Source: DAOUMU01 sp034409055 (GTDB lineage Bacteria; Chloroflexota; Anaerolineae; 4572-78; J111). Taken from it: a stretch of 64,000 nucleotides of DNA. Location: positions 7,571-71,570 of the forward strand of contig DAOUMU010000411.1 of NCBI GenBank assembly GCA_034409055.1. Reading direction: 5' to 3'. The translations under genes were made by a program, and so were the position numbers. Shown piece by piece: positions 56,338 to 64,000 of this stretch (positions within the stretch are counted from its first letter, which is position 1; each line of letters starts with the position of its first letter). The notes beneath the pieces are model-generated. The model was given only the letters and a program-made list of their open reading frames with translations, was not told the origin of the DNA and ran no database searches.

Positions 56338-56490
56338 GCAGGTAGCAGGTAGTGGGTAGTGGGTGGTGGGTAGTGGGTAGTGGGTAGTGGGTAGTGGGTA
56401 GCAGGTCGTGTCATTCTGAGCGCAGCGAAGAATCTCCATGTAGTAGGGGGCAGGTAGCAGTAGCGGGTAGCAGGTGGCAGGTCATGTCAT
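56338..56490. repeat. 7-bp tandem repeats (GTAGTGG/GTAGCAG) and dispersed repeat pieces
   Basis: A run of 7-bp units GTAGCAG, GTAGTGG and GTGGTGG extends from about 56330 to 56405. Then come a 'gtcattctgagcgcagcgaa' repeat at about 56409, another heptamer stretch and the beginning of a second such repeat, which is cut by the mobile element at 56499. No gene. Confidence 0.8.
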
Positions 56491-56498
56491 TCTGAGCG

Positions 56499-58688
56499 TT
56501 TTACACTAAGTGTCAAATTTTGGTAGTCAAAATGGTCAAATTGTTGACATAACAATCGGTTTATCCTAAGTTGCACTTTTACAATAAAGCTCTCAACATT
56601 GGGGCAGGGTGAATAAGAGTTGTTTACACTAAGTCGCCTCCTTAACCAATGCTGATTTCAAGGGGCGAGTTGACTTGTTCTGACGTTTTGGTTGGCCAGT
56701 CTGCGACAGCAATACCCTCAATTTGAGCCATAGCCGCTGCAAATTGCTGGCGCACGGTCTGGTCATAAACCCGGGCATAAACCAAGGTCTTGTTGATGTC
56801 TTGATGGCCCAAGAATTTCTGCAGAGAGGTGATCGGCATGCCCTGGTTAACCAGAAATGTGGCCAGGGTGTGGCGCAGTTGGTGAGGGGTCAACCGCTCC
56901 AGGCCAGCCTGCTGACCAAAGCGAGCCAGTCGGAGTCGGATCAACTCTCGCCCAACTGGCGCGCCCCGCTGGATCAACACATGGTCAGTGGAAGCGGGTT
57001 CGCGCACAGCCAAATAGTCACGGATCACGTTGACCAGTTGGTCGGTCATCGGCAGCACGCGGTCACGGTCGCCTTTGCCAGCTTGCACTCGTAACCGTTT
57101 GCCAGCCAAGTCGCAGTCGTTCAGGCGCAGGTTGAGCAGTTCGCCCCGACGCAGGCCAGCCTGAGCCAGCAGATAGAACCAGGCCCGGTCAAAGCGGTCT
57201 TGGGGACAGTCAGCCTGAGTTTCAGCCAGGATGACTTGCTCCAGACGTTGAAATTCGGTCGGGGTCAGATAGCGGGGCAGATGGTCGCTTGTTGCGGCCG
57301 GTGCTTTGACCAGCAGCAGAGCACCATTGGCCACTCGTTCCTGGGCCAATAAGTCACGCCAGAAACCCCGAAAGACTTTCAACTCAGCCCCAACACTCTG
57401 TGGTTTGAGACCTCTGATCAGGGCCGCGTCGACATAAGCGCTCAGGTCGGCCCGTCGCAATTGTTCCAGGGCGGTCCAGTCTCGATGGTTGACCAACCAG
57501 CGCCCCATCCGACACAGAACGCCAAAATGGTTATGGGCCTGATGGCTGACCTGGTGGGGCTGCCAGCGGGGGATACGGCTCAAAGTGTGTTCCCGGACAG
57601 CCTGGTGCAGCCAGTCCGGTAAATCGGCGGCCAGATGAGCCAGTTTATCCACCACCGTCACCGGATCAGGCTGCTCATCGTTGGCCCGTTGGGCCGAACT
57701 GAACTGATCAGGGCCAAGCGATGAGTTAGCCCTTGCTCCAGGCATAGCCTTGACCTCAGCGCTGAATTGCATCGCGGCTTCGAAATCACGACGCACCGTC
57801 GGGTCAGCCCCATCAATGTACAGTTGGGTCGTCTGCAAGCTGCGGTGTCCCAGTAATTTGGCCAGGCTATCTATCGGCATATTGTGCTCGGCCAGGCGGC
57901 GAGCGAAGGTATGCCGCAGTTGATGGCAAGTCACTTTGACTTGGGCCTGCTGGCAGTATTGGTTCAGACGATAGCGCACCCCGTTGGTGGTCAAAGAACG
58001 ACCGTGTTGATTAACAAATAGAGTGCTGGCCTGGCTCTCAGGTCGCTCTGTCAGCCACGCTTGCACCGAACGCATGGCTTCGCTGGTTAACCAGACGATC
58101 CGTTCTTTATCTCCTTTGCCGCAGACCCGCAGCCGAGCCAGGATAGCTGTTTCAAGCTCCGGGACCTCTTGCACTTGTAACTTGACCACCTCACCGACCC
58201 GCAAGCCAGCACAGAGCATGAGGGTAAACATCGCTTGGTCGCGTCGGTCGTCAATGACAGCCCATAGGCGCCTGACCGTGTCATCACTCACATCGCGGGG
58301 CAGATGATGACCGCGCTTAATGCCGTGCCGTTTCCAGTGGACCGGGTTATGCCAACTGTCATCTTCGGCTTCTTCGATCAAAAAGTCAAAGAAGCTGGCC
58401 AGGGTGGCTAAACGGCGATTGATGGTGGCCGCCTTCAAGCCCTGTTGACCTTGAGACAGCACAAATTCATCAATTCGTTTGGCCGTAATCTCTGTGGGTG
58501 AGACATTGCCGACAAGTTCACGAAAGATCGATAAGTCGCTCATATAATGTTTGGTGGTACTCCGGTCGGGATACCGCCGTTGTAAATAGGATTTAAATCT
58601 TGAGATTGCTTCGTCCATTTCTAAGTCCTTTCCTTTGAGGTGACAAAACCTATTTTACCTCAATTTGGTTTGTTGGACTTAGTGTAAC
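56499..58688. mobile_element. 2.19-kb tyrosine-recombinase element inserted in the DGR cassette
   Basis: The element interrupts a copy of a dispersed repeat. An intact copy at about 58752 reads tcattctgagcgcagcgaag; the left flank ends ...tctgagcg (56498) and the right flank resumes gagcgcagcg... (58689), giving a 5-bp direct repeat gagcg at 56494-56498 and 58689-58693. The ends carry 11-bp inverted repeats TTACACTAAGT (56501-56511) and ACTTAGTGTAA (58677-58687). Joined in a circle they would give 11-bp arms around an 8-nt centre (cgagcgtt), the normal shape of a tyrosine-recombinase core site. Further direct copies lie at 56624-56634 (perfect) and 56561-56571 (9 of 11). The only gene is the double recombinase. 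Confidence 0.8.
56642..58618 (-). CDS. Fused double tyrosine recombinase (two complete XerC/D-like domains)
   Basis: 658 residues. Domain 1: SAM-like core-binding part (about 1-105) and catalytic part with R140 ('AGLRVGE'), K168 ('GKGDKER'), H232-x-x-R235 ('HQLRHTF'), H258 ('LLGHRS') and Y267 ('TTQLYI'). Domain 2 (about 325-640): 'AQAGLRRGE', 'GKGDRDR', 'HQLRHTL', 'FLGHQD' and Tyr614 ('TLVYARV'). Both sets of catalytic residues look complete, so one chain could fill two positions of a recombination tetramer. Normal recombinases have about 300 residues, hence a fusion. It is the only gene of the element and is oriented against the DGR genes. Confidence 0.9.
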   Translation of the reverse strand: MDEAISRFKSYLQRRYPDRSTTKHYMSDLSIFRELVGNVSPTEITAKRIDEFVLSQGQQGLKAATINRRLATLASFFDFLIEEAEDDSWHNPVHWKRHGIKRGHHLPRDVSDDTVRRLWAVIDDRRDQAMFTLMLCAGLRVGEVVKLQVQEVPELETAILARLRVCGKGDKERIVWLTSEAMRSVQAWLTERPESQASTLFVNQHGRSLTTNGVRYRLNQYCQQAQVKVTCHQLRHTFARRLAEHNMPIDSLAKLLGHRSLQTTQLYIDGADPTVRRDFEAAMQFSAEVKAMPGARANSSLGPDQFSSAQRANDEQPDPVTVVDKLAHLAADLPDWLHQAVREHTLSRIPRWQPHQVSHQAHNHFGVLCRMGRWLVNHRDWTALEQLRRADLSAYVDAALIRGLKPQSVGAELKVFRGFWRDLLAQERVANGALLLVKAPAATSDHLPRYLTPTEFQRLEQVILAETQADCPQDRFDRAWFYLLAQAGLRRGELLNLRLNDCDLAGKRLRVQAGKGDRDRVLPMTDQLVNVIRDYLAVREPASTDHVLIQRGAPVGRELIRLRLARFGQQAGLERLTPHQLRHTLATFLVNQGMPITSLQKFLGHQDINKTLVYARVYDQTVRQQFAAAMAQIEGIAVADWPTKTSEQVNSPLEISIG

Positions 58689-58693
58689 GAGCG

Positions 58694-58887
58694 CAGCGAA
58701 GAATCTCCATGTAGCAGGGGGCAGGTAGCAGTAGCGGGTAGCAGGTGGCAGGTCATGTCATTCTGAGCGCAGCGAAGAATCTCCATGTAGCAGGGGGCAG
58801 GTAGCAGGTAGCAGGTATAGTTTCTCAGAAAAAGATTTTGAATCTGGGTCGCAATACGCAACACGCAACACGCAACACGCAACACCT
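58694..58887. repeat. Dispersed repeats and ACGCAAC heptamers before the RT gene
   Basis: It contains the right half of the interrupted repeat, GTAGCAG-type heptamers, a complete 'gtcattctgagcgcagcgaa' copy (about 58757) and, directly before the RT start codon, several 7-bp ACGCAAC units (58855-58883). There is no ribosome site in front of ATG 58888. Confidence 0.8.
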
Positions 58888-60033
58888 ATGAAAACCTACA
58901 AAAACCTCTACCCAAAAATCTATACCTACGAAAACCTGTACTACGCCTGGCGTAAAGCGGCCAAACGCAAGCGCAAAGTGCCGGAAGTGGCCACCTTTGA
59001 ATATTACCTGACCGATAACCTGCTCCAATTGGAGGCGGAACTACGCAGCCAGAGTTACCAACCCGGTTCCTACCGCCACTTCTACATCACCGAGCCCAAG
59101 CTGCGCCGGATCAGCGCTGCCCCCTTTCGAGACCGGGTAATTCACCACGCCCTGGTGCGCCAGATCGAGCCGATCTTCGAGACTCGCTTTAGCCGCGATA
59201 GCTACGCCTGTCGCCAGGGCAAAGGGACCCACGCTGCCCTCAATCGCTGCCGGCAGTTTGCCCGCTGTTATAGCTACGTGCTGCAGGGCGACGTTGTCCA
59301 GTTTTTCCCCTCCGTTGACCACCTCATCTTACGCGACATCCTCTTTCGTATCATCGCCGATGAGCAAACGCGCTGGCTGATTGGCCAGATTCTCGACAGC
59401 GGAGCCGGAGTGCTGGCCAACGAGTATGATATGGTCTACTTTTCCGGCGATGACCTCTTCGCCGTTCACCGGCCGCGCGGCCTGCCCATCGGCAACCTGA
59501 CCAGTCAATTCTGGGCCAACTGCTACCTCAACGAGTTGGACCAGTTTATCAAGCGGGAGCTAGAATGCCGGGCCTACGTGCGCTACGTGGATGATTTTCT
59601 CTGCTTCGGCCACAGTAAAAAAGAGTTGTGGGCCTGGAAGCGGGCCATTATGGAGTTTCTGCCCCAACTGCGCCTGACCCTGCACGAGCAATCCAGTACG
59701 GTCTACCCGGTCAGTAACGGCATTCCCTTTTTGGGCTTTGTCACCTATCCTACCCATCGCCTGCTCAAGCGGCGCAACGGCATCGCCTTTGCCCGGCGCT
59801 TCCGGCGACAATTACGGGCACTCTCGGCCGGGCTGCTGGACTACGCCGACGTCGAAGCCTCGCTGCGGGGCTGGCTGGCCCACGCCGCCCACGGCGACAC
59901 TTACGGCCTGCGCCGGGCCCTGGTCACCGCACAACTCATTCCCAGTGGACCCAAATCTAACGCTCCAAGCCGGTCCATGACCGGCGATGCGACGGGTCAC
60001 GGACCCATCGCGAGCACAAATTGGATCTGTTGA
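58888..60033 (+). CDS. DGR-type reverse transcriptase
   Basis: 381 residues. RT motifs in order: 'AAPFRDRVIHHAL' (about 72-84), 'QGDVVQFFPSVDH' (the first catalytic Asp), 'GLPIGNLTSQFWAN' (I201-Q207, the GxxxSQ motif typical of DGR RTs), 'YVRYVDDFLCFG' (Y233-V-D-D236, second and third catalytic Asp) and 'GIPFLGFVTYP'. It copies the TR RNA into cDNA with errors opposite adenines; the TR/VR pattern next to it agrees. The last about 25 residues look like read-through of low-complexity sequence. No Shine-Dalgarno is visible; the leader is all heptamers. Confidence 0.95.
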   Translation: MKTYKNLYPKIYTYENLYYAWRKAAKRKRKVPEVATFEYYLTDNLLQLEAELRSQSYQPGSYRHFYITEPKLRRISAAPFRDRVIHHALVRQIEPIFETRFSRDSYACRQGKGTHAALNRCRQFARCYSYVLQGDVVQFFPSVDHLILRDILFRIIADEQTRWLIGQILDSGAGVLANEYDMVYFSGDDLFAVHRPRGLPIGNLTSQFWANCYLNELDQFIKRELECRAYVRYVDDFLCFGHSKKELWAWKRAIMEFLPQLRLTLHEQSSTVYPVSNGIPFLGFVTYPTHRLLKRRNGIAFARRFRRQLRALSAGLLDYADVEASLRGWLAHAAHGDTYGLRRALVTAQLIPSGPKSNAPSRSMTGDATGHGPIASTNWIC

Positions 60034-60049
60034 TGCCCGGGAGGTCAAC

Positions 60050-60379
60050 TTGAAACAATCGCCCATCTTCGCCAAAACCTATGATCTGGTCAAGTGGCTC
60101 ATTCCTTTGACGGTTACGTTTCCCCGCCACCAGCGTTTTGTGGTGGCCCAGGCCATGCAGCAATCGGCCTTAAACTTACAAGAGCGGCTGATCGAAGCCG
60201 TGCGCCTGCCCGATACGGCCCGTTACCTGCAAGCCGCCGACGTGGAACTGGACAAGTTGCGCTTTTACCTGCGCCTGAGTTATGATCTGGGCTACATCAA
60301 CCTGGGCCAGCAGCGCCACGGCGGGCAGATGGTTGCCGAAATCGGCCGCATGCTGGGCAGTTGGCAGAAAAAGAATTGA
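60050..60379 (+). CDS. avd: Avd-like accessory variability determinant (four-helix bundle)
   Basis: About 109 residues from TTG 60050, chosen because GGGAGG lies 5 nt upstream; the frame is open from an ATG at 59987 inside the RT gene, but the extra residues are not conserved-looking. The sequence 'TYDLVKWLIPLTVTFPRHQRF' and four amphipathic helices fit Avd and the related 23S-rRNA intervening-sequence proteins. Avd forms a pentameric barrel, binds RT and the TR RNA, and is needed for cDNA synthesis. It lies between RT and TR, a common DGR order. Confidence 0.88.
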   Translation: MKQSPIFAKTYDLVKWLIPLTVTFPRHQRFVVAQAMQQSALNLQERLIEAVRLPDTARYLQAADVELDKLRFYLRLSYDLGYINLGQQRHGGQMVAEIGRMLGSWQKKN

Positions 60380-60441
60380 CAATTGACAATTCACCATTCA
60401 TCATTCATCATTATTAATGTGGGGCCGGACCGGGGACGCTG

Positions 60442-60551
60442 CGCGGCGGGGCCTGGACTAACAATGAAAGGAACGCCCGCGTGTCGGCCCGCAACAACAA
60501 CTACCCAGACAACTTCAACAACAACAACGGGTGTCGGGTGGTAGTCGCCCC
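60442..60551 (+). repeat. DGR template repeat (TR)
   Basis: 110 bp, non-coding copy of the target 3' ends. It is rich in AAC codons when read in the target frame (ten AAC and one AAT), which cannot become stop codons by changes at A. Every VR1 difference and all but one substitution in VR2 fall on TR adenines. Short homology to VR2 (gacgct) continues a few bases upstream. It diverges from both VRs right after the shared gtagtcgcccc end. Confidence 0.95.
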
Positions 60552-60720
60552 AGACTTTCATCTTGCCGGTAAAGCTGTGTCTTTACGGAGCGCAGCCGGG
60601 CAGGAAAGACAGCGTGGTCCGGTCCCGGTCGCGTGCTGGTCATCGACCAGCCCGGCCATATATAAAATCGCCCCGGTCTTTGTGGTAGGCCCCTGGGTTC
60701 GACGCTCAGGCCGGGGCAAA
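60552..60720 (+). ncRNA. Putative structured 3' part of the TR RNA
   Basis: Directly 3' of TR, in a 535-bp gene-free region. Hairpins seen: gtaaag/ctttac (60569-60574 with 60581-60586), gctggtc/gaccagc with a 3-nt loop (60635-60651), and gccccgg/ccggggc (60670-60676 with 60711-60717) with extra pairing inside. In known DGRs the sequence after TR in the same RNA forms structures that bind Avd/RT and prime cDNA synthesis; the same role here is inferred. Confidence 0.5.
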
Positions 60721-60900
<180 letters not shown>

Positions 60901-60914
60901 CGGAGTAACGACCT

Positions 60915-63776
60915 ATGGCCCAACCAGGCTCCTCCGGCGATATTGAAGCCGGGCGCGATATGTACGCCCATACCATCAACACCGGCTTTATTGAAAATCG
61001 GGTCGAGTTAAACATCAACGTTATCCAGGCCCGGCTGGATCAATTGGCCGAGCTGCTGGCCCGGCCGGAGGGGCGCGTTTGCTTCACCGCTGAGGGCCGG
61101 TTGGAAGCCACCGCCGGCGGGCAGGCCAGCCTGCCTCTGCCCGGCAACCTGCTGGAAGCCTTTCAACTGCTACCCCAGGCTGCCGATGCCGGTATCGACT
61201 TGCGCCGCCGGGCTTATGCTGCCTGGCTGTTCACCCGCCAGCCCCGGGTGCCGCAGGAACGGGCCGCCCGCCAGCATTACATTCCCCTGGCCGGGCGGCT
61301 GGATTTGCAGGATATTCCCCTCACCCTCCAGTTCACCGAGCGGCGCTGGGTGGGCCAGGGACCTCAGCGCCAGGTCGAACGGGTCAGACTGACCGACGTG
61401 ACCGAGGCCATTGACCAGCACCCGGCCTTTGTCCTGCTGGGGCCACCAGGCTGCGGCAAAACCACCGTTCTGGGCCGTCTGGCTCTCGATACCGCTCGGG
61501 CCTTTCTGACCGGGCAGGATGTCCGGCTGCCGCTGCGCCTGAACCTGGCCAACTATACCTGGCCCCATCGCACCCCCCTGGAGTTTGTCAGCCATCGCTG
61601 GAGCACCGAGCGCCTGCCGGGTCATTTTGTCGACCTGGTTCGGACCGGCCAGGTGTTGCTGCTGGCCGATGGCCTCAACGAGATGGAGCGCCTGGACACG
61701 GAGAGTCAACGAGCCAGGCGGGCCAACGTCTGGAAAGATTTTATCACCAAATATTTTGCCGATGAGGCCAATCACAGCCGGCTGGTGCTAACCAGCCGGG
61801 ATCAGGCCGATTATGACCAGCCCCTGGATTTGCCCCGGGTGGAAATTGATCCCCTGACCGAAACCCAGATTGAAGCCTTTCTGACCGCCTACCTGGGAGA
61901 ACAGGCCGGGGCAGCCCTGGCCGTGTTACGCCGCCTGGCCCTCCTGGAACACGCCCACAATCCCTACCAGTTGAGTGTGTTGGCGGCGCTCTATGCCCGG
62001 GAGGGGCGTGAGTTGCCGTCGAAACGAGGGGCCCTCTTTGCCCAGTATGCCTACTGGCTGGTGGAGCGGGAAAAAGCAGTCGGCCACCCCCACTGGATCC
62101 GCCCCGAGGCCCAACTGGCTGCCTTGAGCCACCTGGGCTACCAGATGCAGGCCCGCAGCGAAAGCACCGTTCTGCCTGCCGACCAGTTGCAGGCCCTGCT
62201 GCCGCCAGCCGTGCGGCTGGGCCGGGAAACGGTGCCGGTCAACCCGGTCCACCTGTTCGACCTGGCCTGCCGGGCCGCTATCCTCATTCCCGATCCGGCC
62301 GTGACCACGCCCGAGGCCCACAAGTTCAGCCACCAACTGCTCCAGGAGCAATTTGCCGCCCAACACCTGCTGACCCGCTGGCAGGCGGGGGATGACCTGA
62401 GCGAGTTGTGGCTCATTCCCCTGGCCCACCAGGAGATGCCCCCGGCCAACGTGGGCCAGTGGGACCCGCTGCCCCCACCCCCACCCACCGGCTGGGAACA
62501 GACGACCATTCTGGCCGCCGGTATCACCCACCGGCCTGACGCCTTTGTCCGGGCGGTGCTGGCCGCCAACCCGGCCCTGGCCGGCCGCTGCTTGAGCGAA
62601 GGCGGGGCCGTGGTTCAGCCCGACACCCGGACGGCCGTGCAGCAGGCTCTGCTGGCCCACCTGGGGGATCCCTCTCTGCACCGCCGGGCCCGCCTCCAGG
62701 CCGGGCGGGTGCTGGCCGCCGTGGGTGATCCCCGTTTCCTGCCGGTGGTGCTCAACAAAGTGGAAGTTATTTTGCCGGACCTGGTCCCCATTCCCGGCGG
62801 TACGGCCACGCTGGGCAGCCTCGATCCCGAGGCTTACGATGATGAACGGCCCCAGCATAAAACGGAAGTTGCCTCCTTTTACCTGGCCCGCTACCCGGTG
62901 ACCAACGCCGAGTACGGCTGTTTTATCCAGGCCGGCGGCTACGACACCGAGCGTTACTGGACGTCGACCGGCTGGCAGTGGCGGCAGGGAGAGTTGGCAG
63001 CAAGTGGGCCGGTAGAAGAAATCTTAGAAATTCGCCAATACTTTTTGCAGTACCCAGCAGAAATCGAGAAATCACTGAAAGAGGAGCGCATTACGCCCGA
63101 CTATGCGGATACCCTACGGGCGTTAATCCAACTTTCTGAGGATGAGGTTCGCCAACAGCTTGCAAAAACGTATTCACCACGGCCTCATGAGCATCCCTAT
63201 TACTGGGACGATCCCGCCTACAACGCCTCCAACCAGCCGGTGGTGGGGGTGACCTGGTACGAGGCGATGGCTTACTGTGCCTGGCTGGGAGAGCAGTTAG
63301 CGGTTAGCCGCCAGCCGTTAGCGGTCGGCGGTCAAAACATAGTGGATTTGCTGGCCGGTGGGGGGTGGCAGGTGCGGCTGCCGGCGGAGGCGGAGTGGGA
63401 ATGGGCGGCCGGGGGCGCGAAGCATACCGCCTATCCGTGGGGCAGCCGGTTCGAGCCGGATAAAGCCAACACCCTGGAAGGGCGTATCTTGGGAACCACG
63501 CCGGTTGGGGCTTACCCGGCCGGGGCGGCGGCCTGCGGCGCGCTGGATATGAGCGGTAACGTCTGGGAGTGGACTCACAGCCTGTACCAAGCCTATCCTT
63601 ACCGGTCCGACGATGGCCGGGAAGAGCCCCTGGCCGAGGGCCGGCGGACGCTACGCGGCGGCGCCTGGTCTAGCGGTGAGAGGAACGCCCGCGTGTCGGC
63701 CCGCATCGGCGACTACTCCCCAGACAGCTTCGACTACATCTTCGGGTGTCGGGTGGTAGTCGCCCCTGTCCCATAA
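60915..63776 (+). CDS. NACHT NTPase with C-terminal FGE-sulfatase/C-type-lectin domain, DGR target 2
   Basis: 953 residues. The N-terminal motif 'SGDIEAGRDMYAHTINTG' matches target 1 and the small protein. The NACHT domain has Walker A 'LLGPPGCGKTTVLG' (G176-T184), a Walker B variant 'LLADGLNEME' (D252-E256, Asn in place of the second Asp) and 'RLVLTSRDQADY'. A helical region follows to about 610, then the FGE-like domain (about 620-953) with 'LVPIPGGTATLGS', 'YPVTNAEYGCFI', 'LPAEAEWEWAAGG' and 'SGNVWEWTHS'. VR2 covers the last about 40 residues. It has little similarity to target 1 between the NACHT motifs and the FGE domain, so the pair shares ends but not the middle. A heptamer stretch (GTTAGCG units at about 63297) lies inside the FGE domain, as in target 1. 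Confidence 0.9.
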   Translation: MAQPGSSGDIEAGRDMYAHTINTGFIENRVELNINVIQARLDQLAELLARPEGRVCFTAEGRLEATAGGQASLPLPGNLLEAFQLLPQAADAGIDLRRRAYAAWLFTRQPRVPQERAARQHYIPLAGRLDLQDIPLTLQFTERRWVGQGPQRQVERVRLTDVTEAIDQHPAFVLLGPPGCGKTTVLGRLALDTARAFLTGQDVRLPLRLNLANYTWPHRTPLEFVSHRWSTERLPGHFVDLVRTGQVLLLADGLNEMERLDTESQRARRANVWKDFITKYFADEANHSRLVLTSRDQADYDQPLDLPRVEIDPLTETQIEAFLTAYLGEQAGAALAVLRRLALLEHAHNPYQLSVLAALYAREGRELPSKRGALFAQYAYWLVEREKAVGHPHWIRPEAQLAALSHLGYQMQARSESTVLPADQLQALLPPAVRLGRETVPVNPVHLFDLACRAAILIPDPAVTTPEAHKFSHQLLQEQFAAQHLLTRWQAGDDLSELWLIPLAHQEMPPANVGQWDPLPPPPPTGWEQTTILAAGITHRPDAFVRAVLAANPALAGRCLSEGGAVVQPDTRTAVQQALLAHLGDPSLHRRARLQAGRVLAAVGDPRFLPVVLNKVEVILPDLVPIPGGTATLGSLDPEAYDDERPQHKTEVASFYLARYPVTNAEYGCFIQAGGYDTERYWTSTGWQWRQGELAASGPVEEILEIRQYFLQYPAEIEKSLKEERITPDYADTLRALIQLSEDEVRQQLAKTYSPRPHEHPYYWDDPAYNASNQPVVGVTWYEAMAYCAWLGEQLAVSRQPLAVGGQNIVDLLAGGGWQVRLPAEAEWEWAAGGAKHTAYPWGSRFEPDKANTLEGRILGTTPVGAYPAGAAACGALDMSGNVWEWTHSLYQAYPYRSDDGREEPLAEGRRTLRGGAWSSGERNARVSARIGDYSPDSFDYIFGCRVVVAPVP
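63654..63766 (+). repeat. DGR variable repeat VR2
   Basis: 113 bp at the 3' end of the 60915 gene. It aligns to TR with 15 of 29 adenines changed, one G-to-C change near the 5' end, and one in-frame 3-nt insertion (tcc) after the tac codon in the middle. The constant 3' block is identical to TR and VR1. Confidence 0.93.
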
Positions 63777-64000
63777 CGTTCTGGCTGCTGGTTGCTGGTT
63801 ACTGGTTTCTCGCGTGCTGTTTTCTGGCTCCGGCGATGGGCGTAGGATAGGCAAAAGTAAGCTGTCGGGCTTGCAGGGTAGCAAGGTAGCAAGGTAGCAG
63901 GGTAGCAAGGTAGTAGAGTAGCAAGGTAGCAGGGTAGCAGGGTAGCAGGGTAGCAGGTGGCAGGTAGCAGTGTAGCAGTTGGCAGGTAGCAGGGTAGCAG
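63767..64000. repeat. Conserved post-VR segment, then GTAGCAG-type repeats to the window edge
   Basis: 63767-63880 repeats the segment after VR1. From about 63880 to the end come short units such as gtagcaag/gtagcagg. No gene; the region continues beyond the window. Confidence 0.8.

Noticed and set aside
56330..56500. CRISPR-like array
   Set aside because: Units are 7 bp tandem repeats without unique spacers, and no cas gene is near.
60376..60418. Two TTGACA boxes and a TATTAAT before TR, a possible TR promoter
   Set aside because: The boxes come from a 7-bp TTGACAA repeat and the spacing to the -10-like sequence (about 23 nt or more) is too long.
61926..62858. 310-codon minus-strand frame in target 2
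   Set aside because: An antisense shadow caused by high GC; Gly/Gln-rich with no family signature.

Overview
The window looks like a chromosomal segment of a Chloroflexota bacterium (Anaerolineae/Caldilineae-like). This is inferred from the long polytopic GT-C proteins with beta-sandwich tails, a threonine/proline (TPT) linker surface protein, and families of 7-bp tandem repeats (ACGCAAC, GTAGCAG, GAATGAT) between and inside genes. No rRNA or tRNA gene or CRISPR array was seen, so the taxonomy is a guess.

Bases 1-47,940 are a plus-strand cell-surface polysaccharide/glycoprotein locus. It holds GT-C type membrane glycosyltransferases (GT39, DUF2142-like and YfhO-like), five membrane-anchored SGNH/GDSL hydrolases or acyl-modifying enzymes, GT2 glycosyltransferases, an AsnB-like amidotransferase, a frameshifted sugar epimerase, a NodB polysaccharide deacetylase, a DegT aminotransferase, a FemAB-like acyltransferase, a sulfotransferase and a lipid-flippase-like protein. 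An amidination module (WbuX-like amidotransferase, HisH2, HisF2/WbuZ-like) suggests that one sugar carries an acetamidino or amide group. Three tandem copies of an uncharacterised membrane protein and paralogous pairs near both ends show growth by duplication.

Bases 48,000-52,250 form a minus-strand group: a lipoprotein PpiC-type prolyl isomerase, a membrane-anchored helical protein, a TPT-linker surface protein and a KaiC/Rad55-like ATPase with an intrinsic terminator.

Bases 52,670-64,000 are visibly more GC-rich and hold the most interesting system, a diversity-generating retroelement (DGR) that diversifies two NLR-like receptors. The order is: small GRDI-motif protein; NACHT-FGE/C-type-lectin target 1 with VR1; inserted tyrosine-recombinase element; DGR reverse transcriptase; Avd; template repeat (TR); NACHT-FGE target 2 with VR2. 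By hand alignment VR1 differs from TR at 14 of 29 adenines and at no other base. VR2 differs at 15 of 29 adenines, plus one G-to-C change and one 3-nt insertion. The small protein and both NACHT proteins share a short 'SGxIEAxRDIxAxNVxTG' N-terminal motif, which suggests that they form one sensing/signalling complex whose ligand-binding face is hypermutated. A 2.19-kb element carrying a recombinase with two complete catalytic domains sits inside the cassette; its ends, when joined, would form an 11-8-11 tyrosine-recombinase core site.
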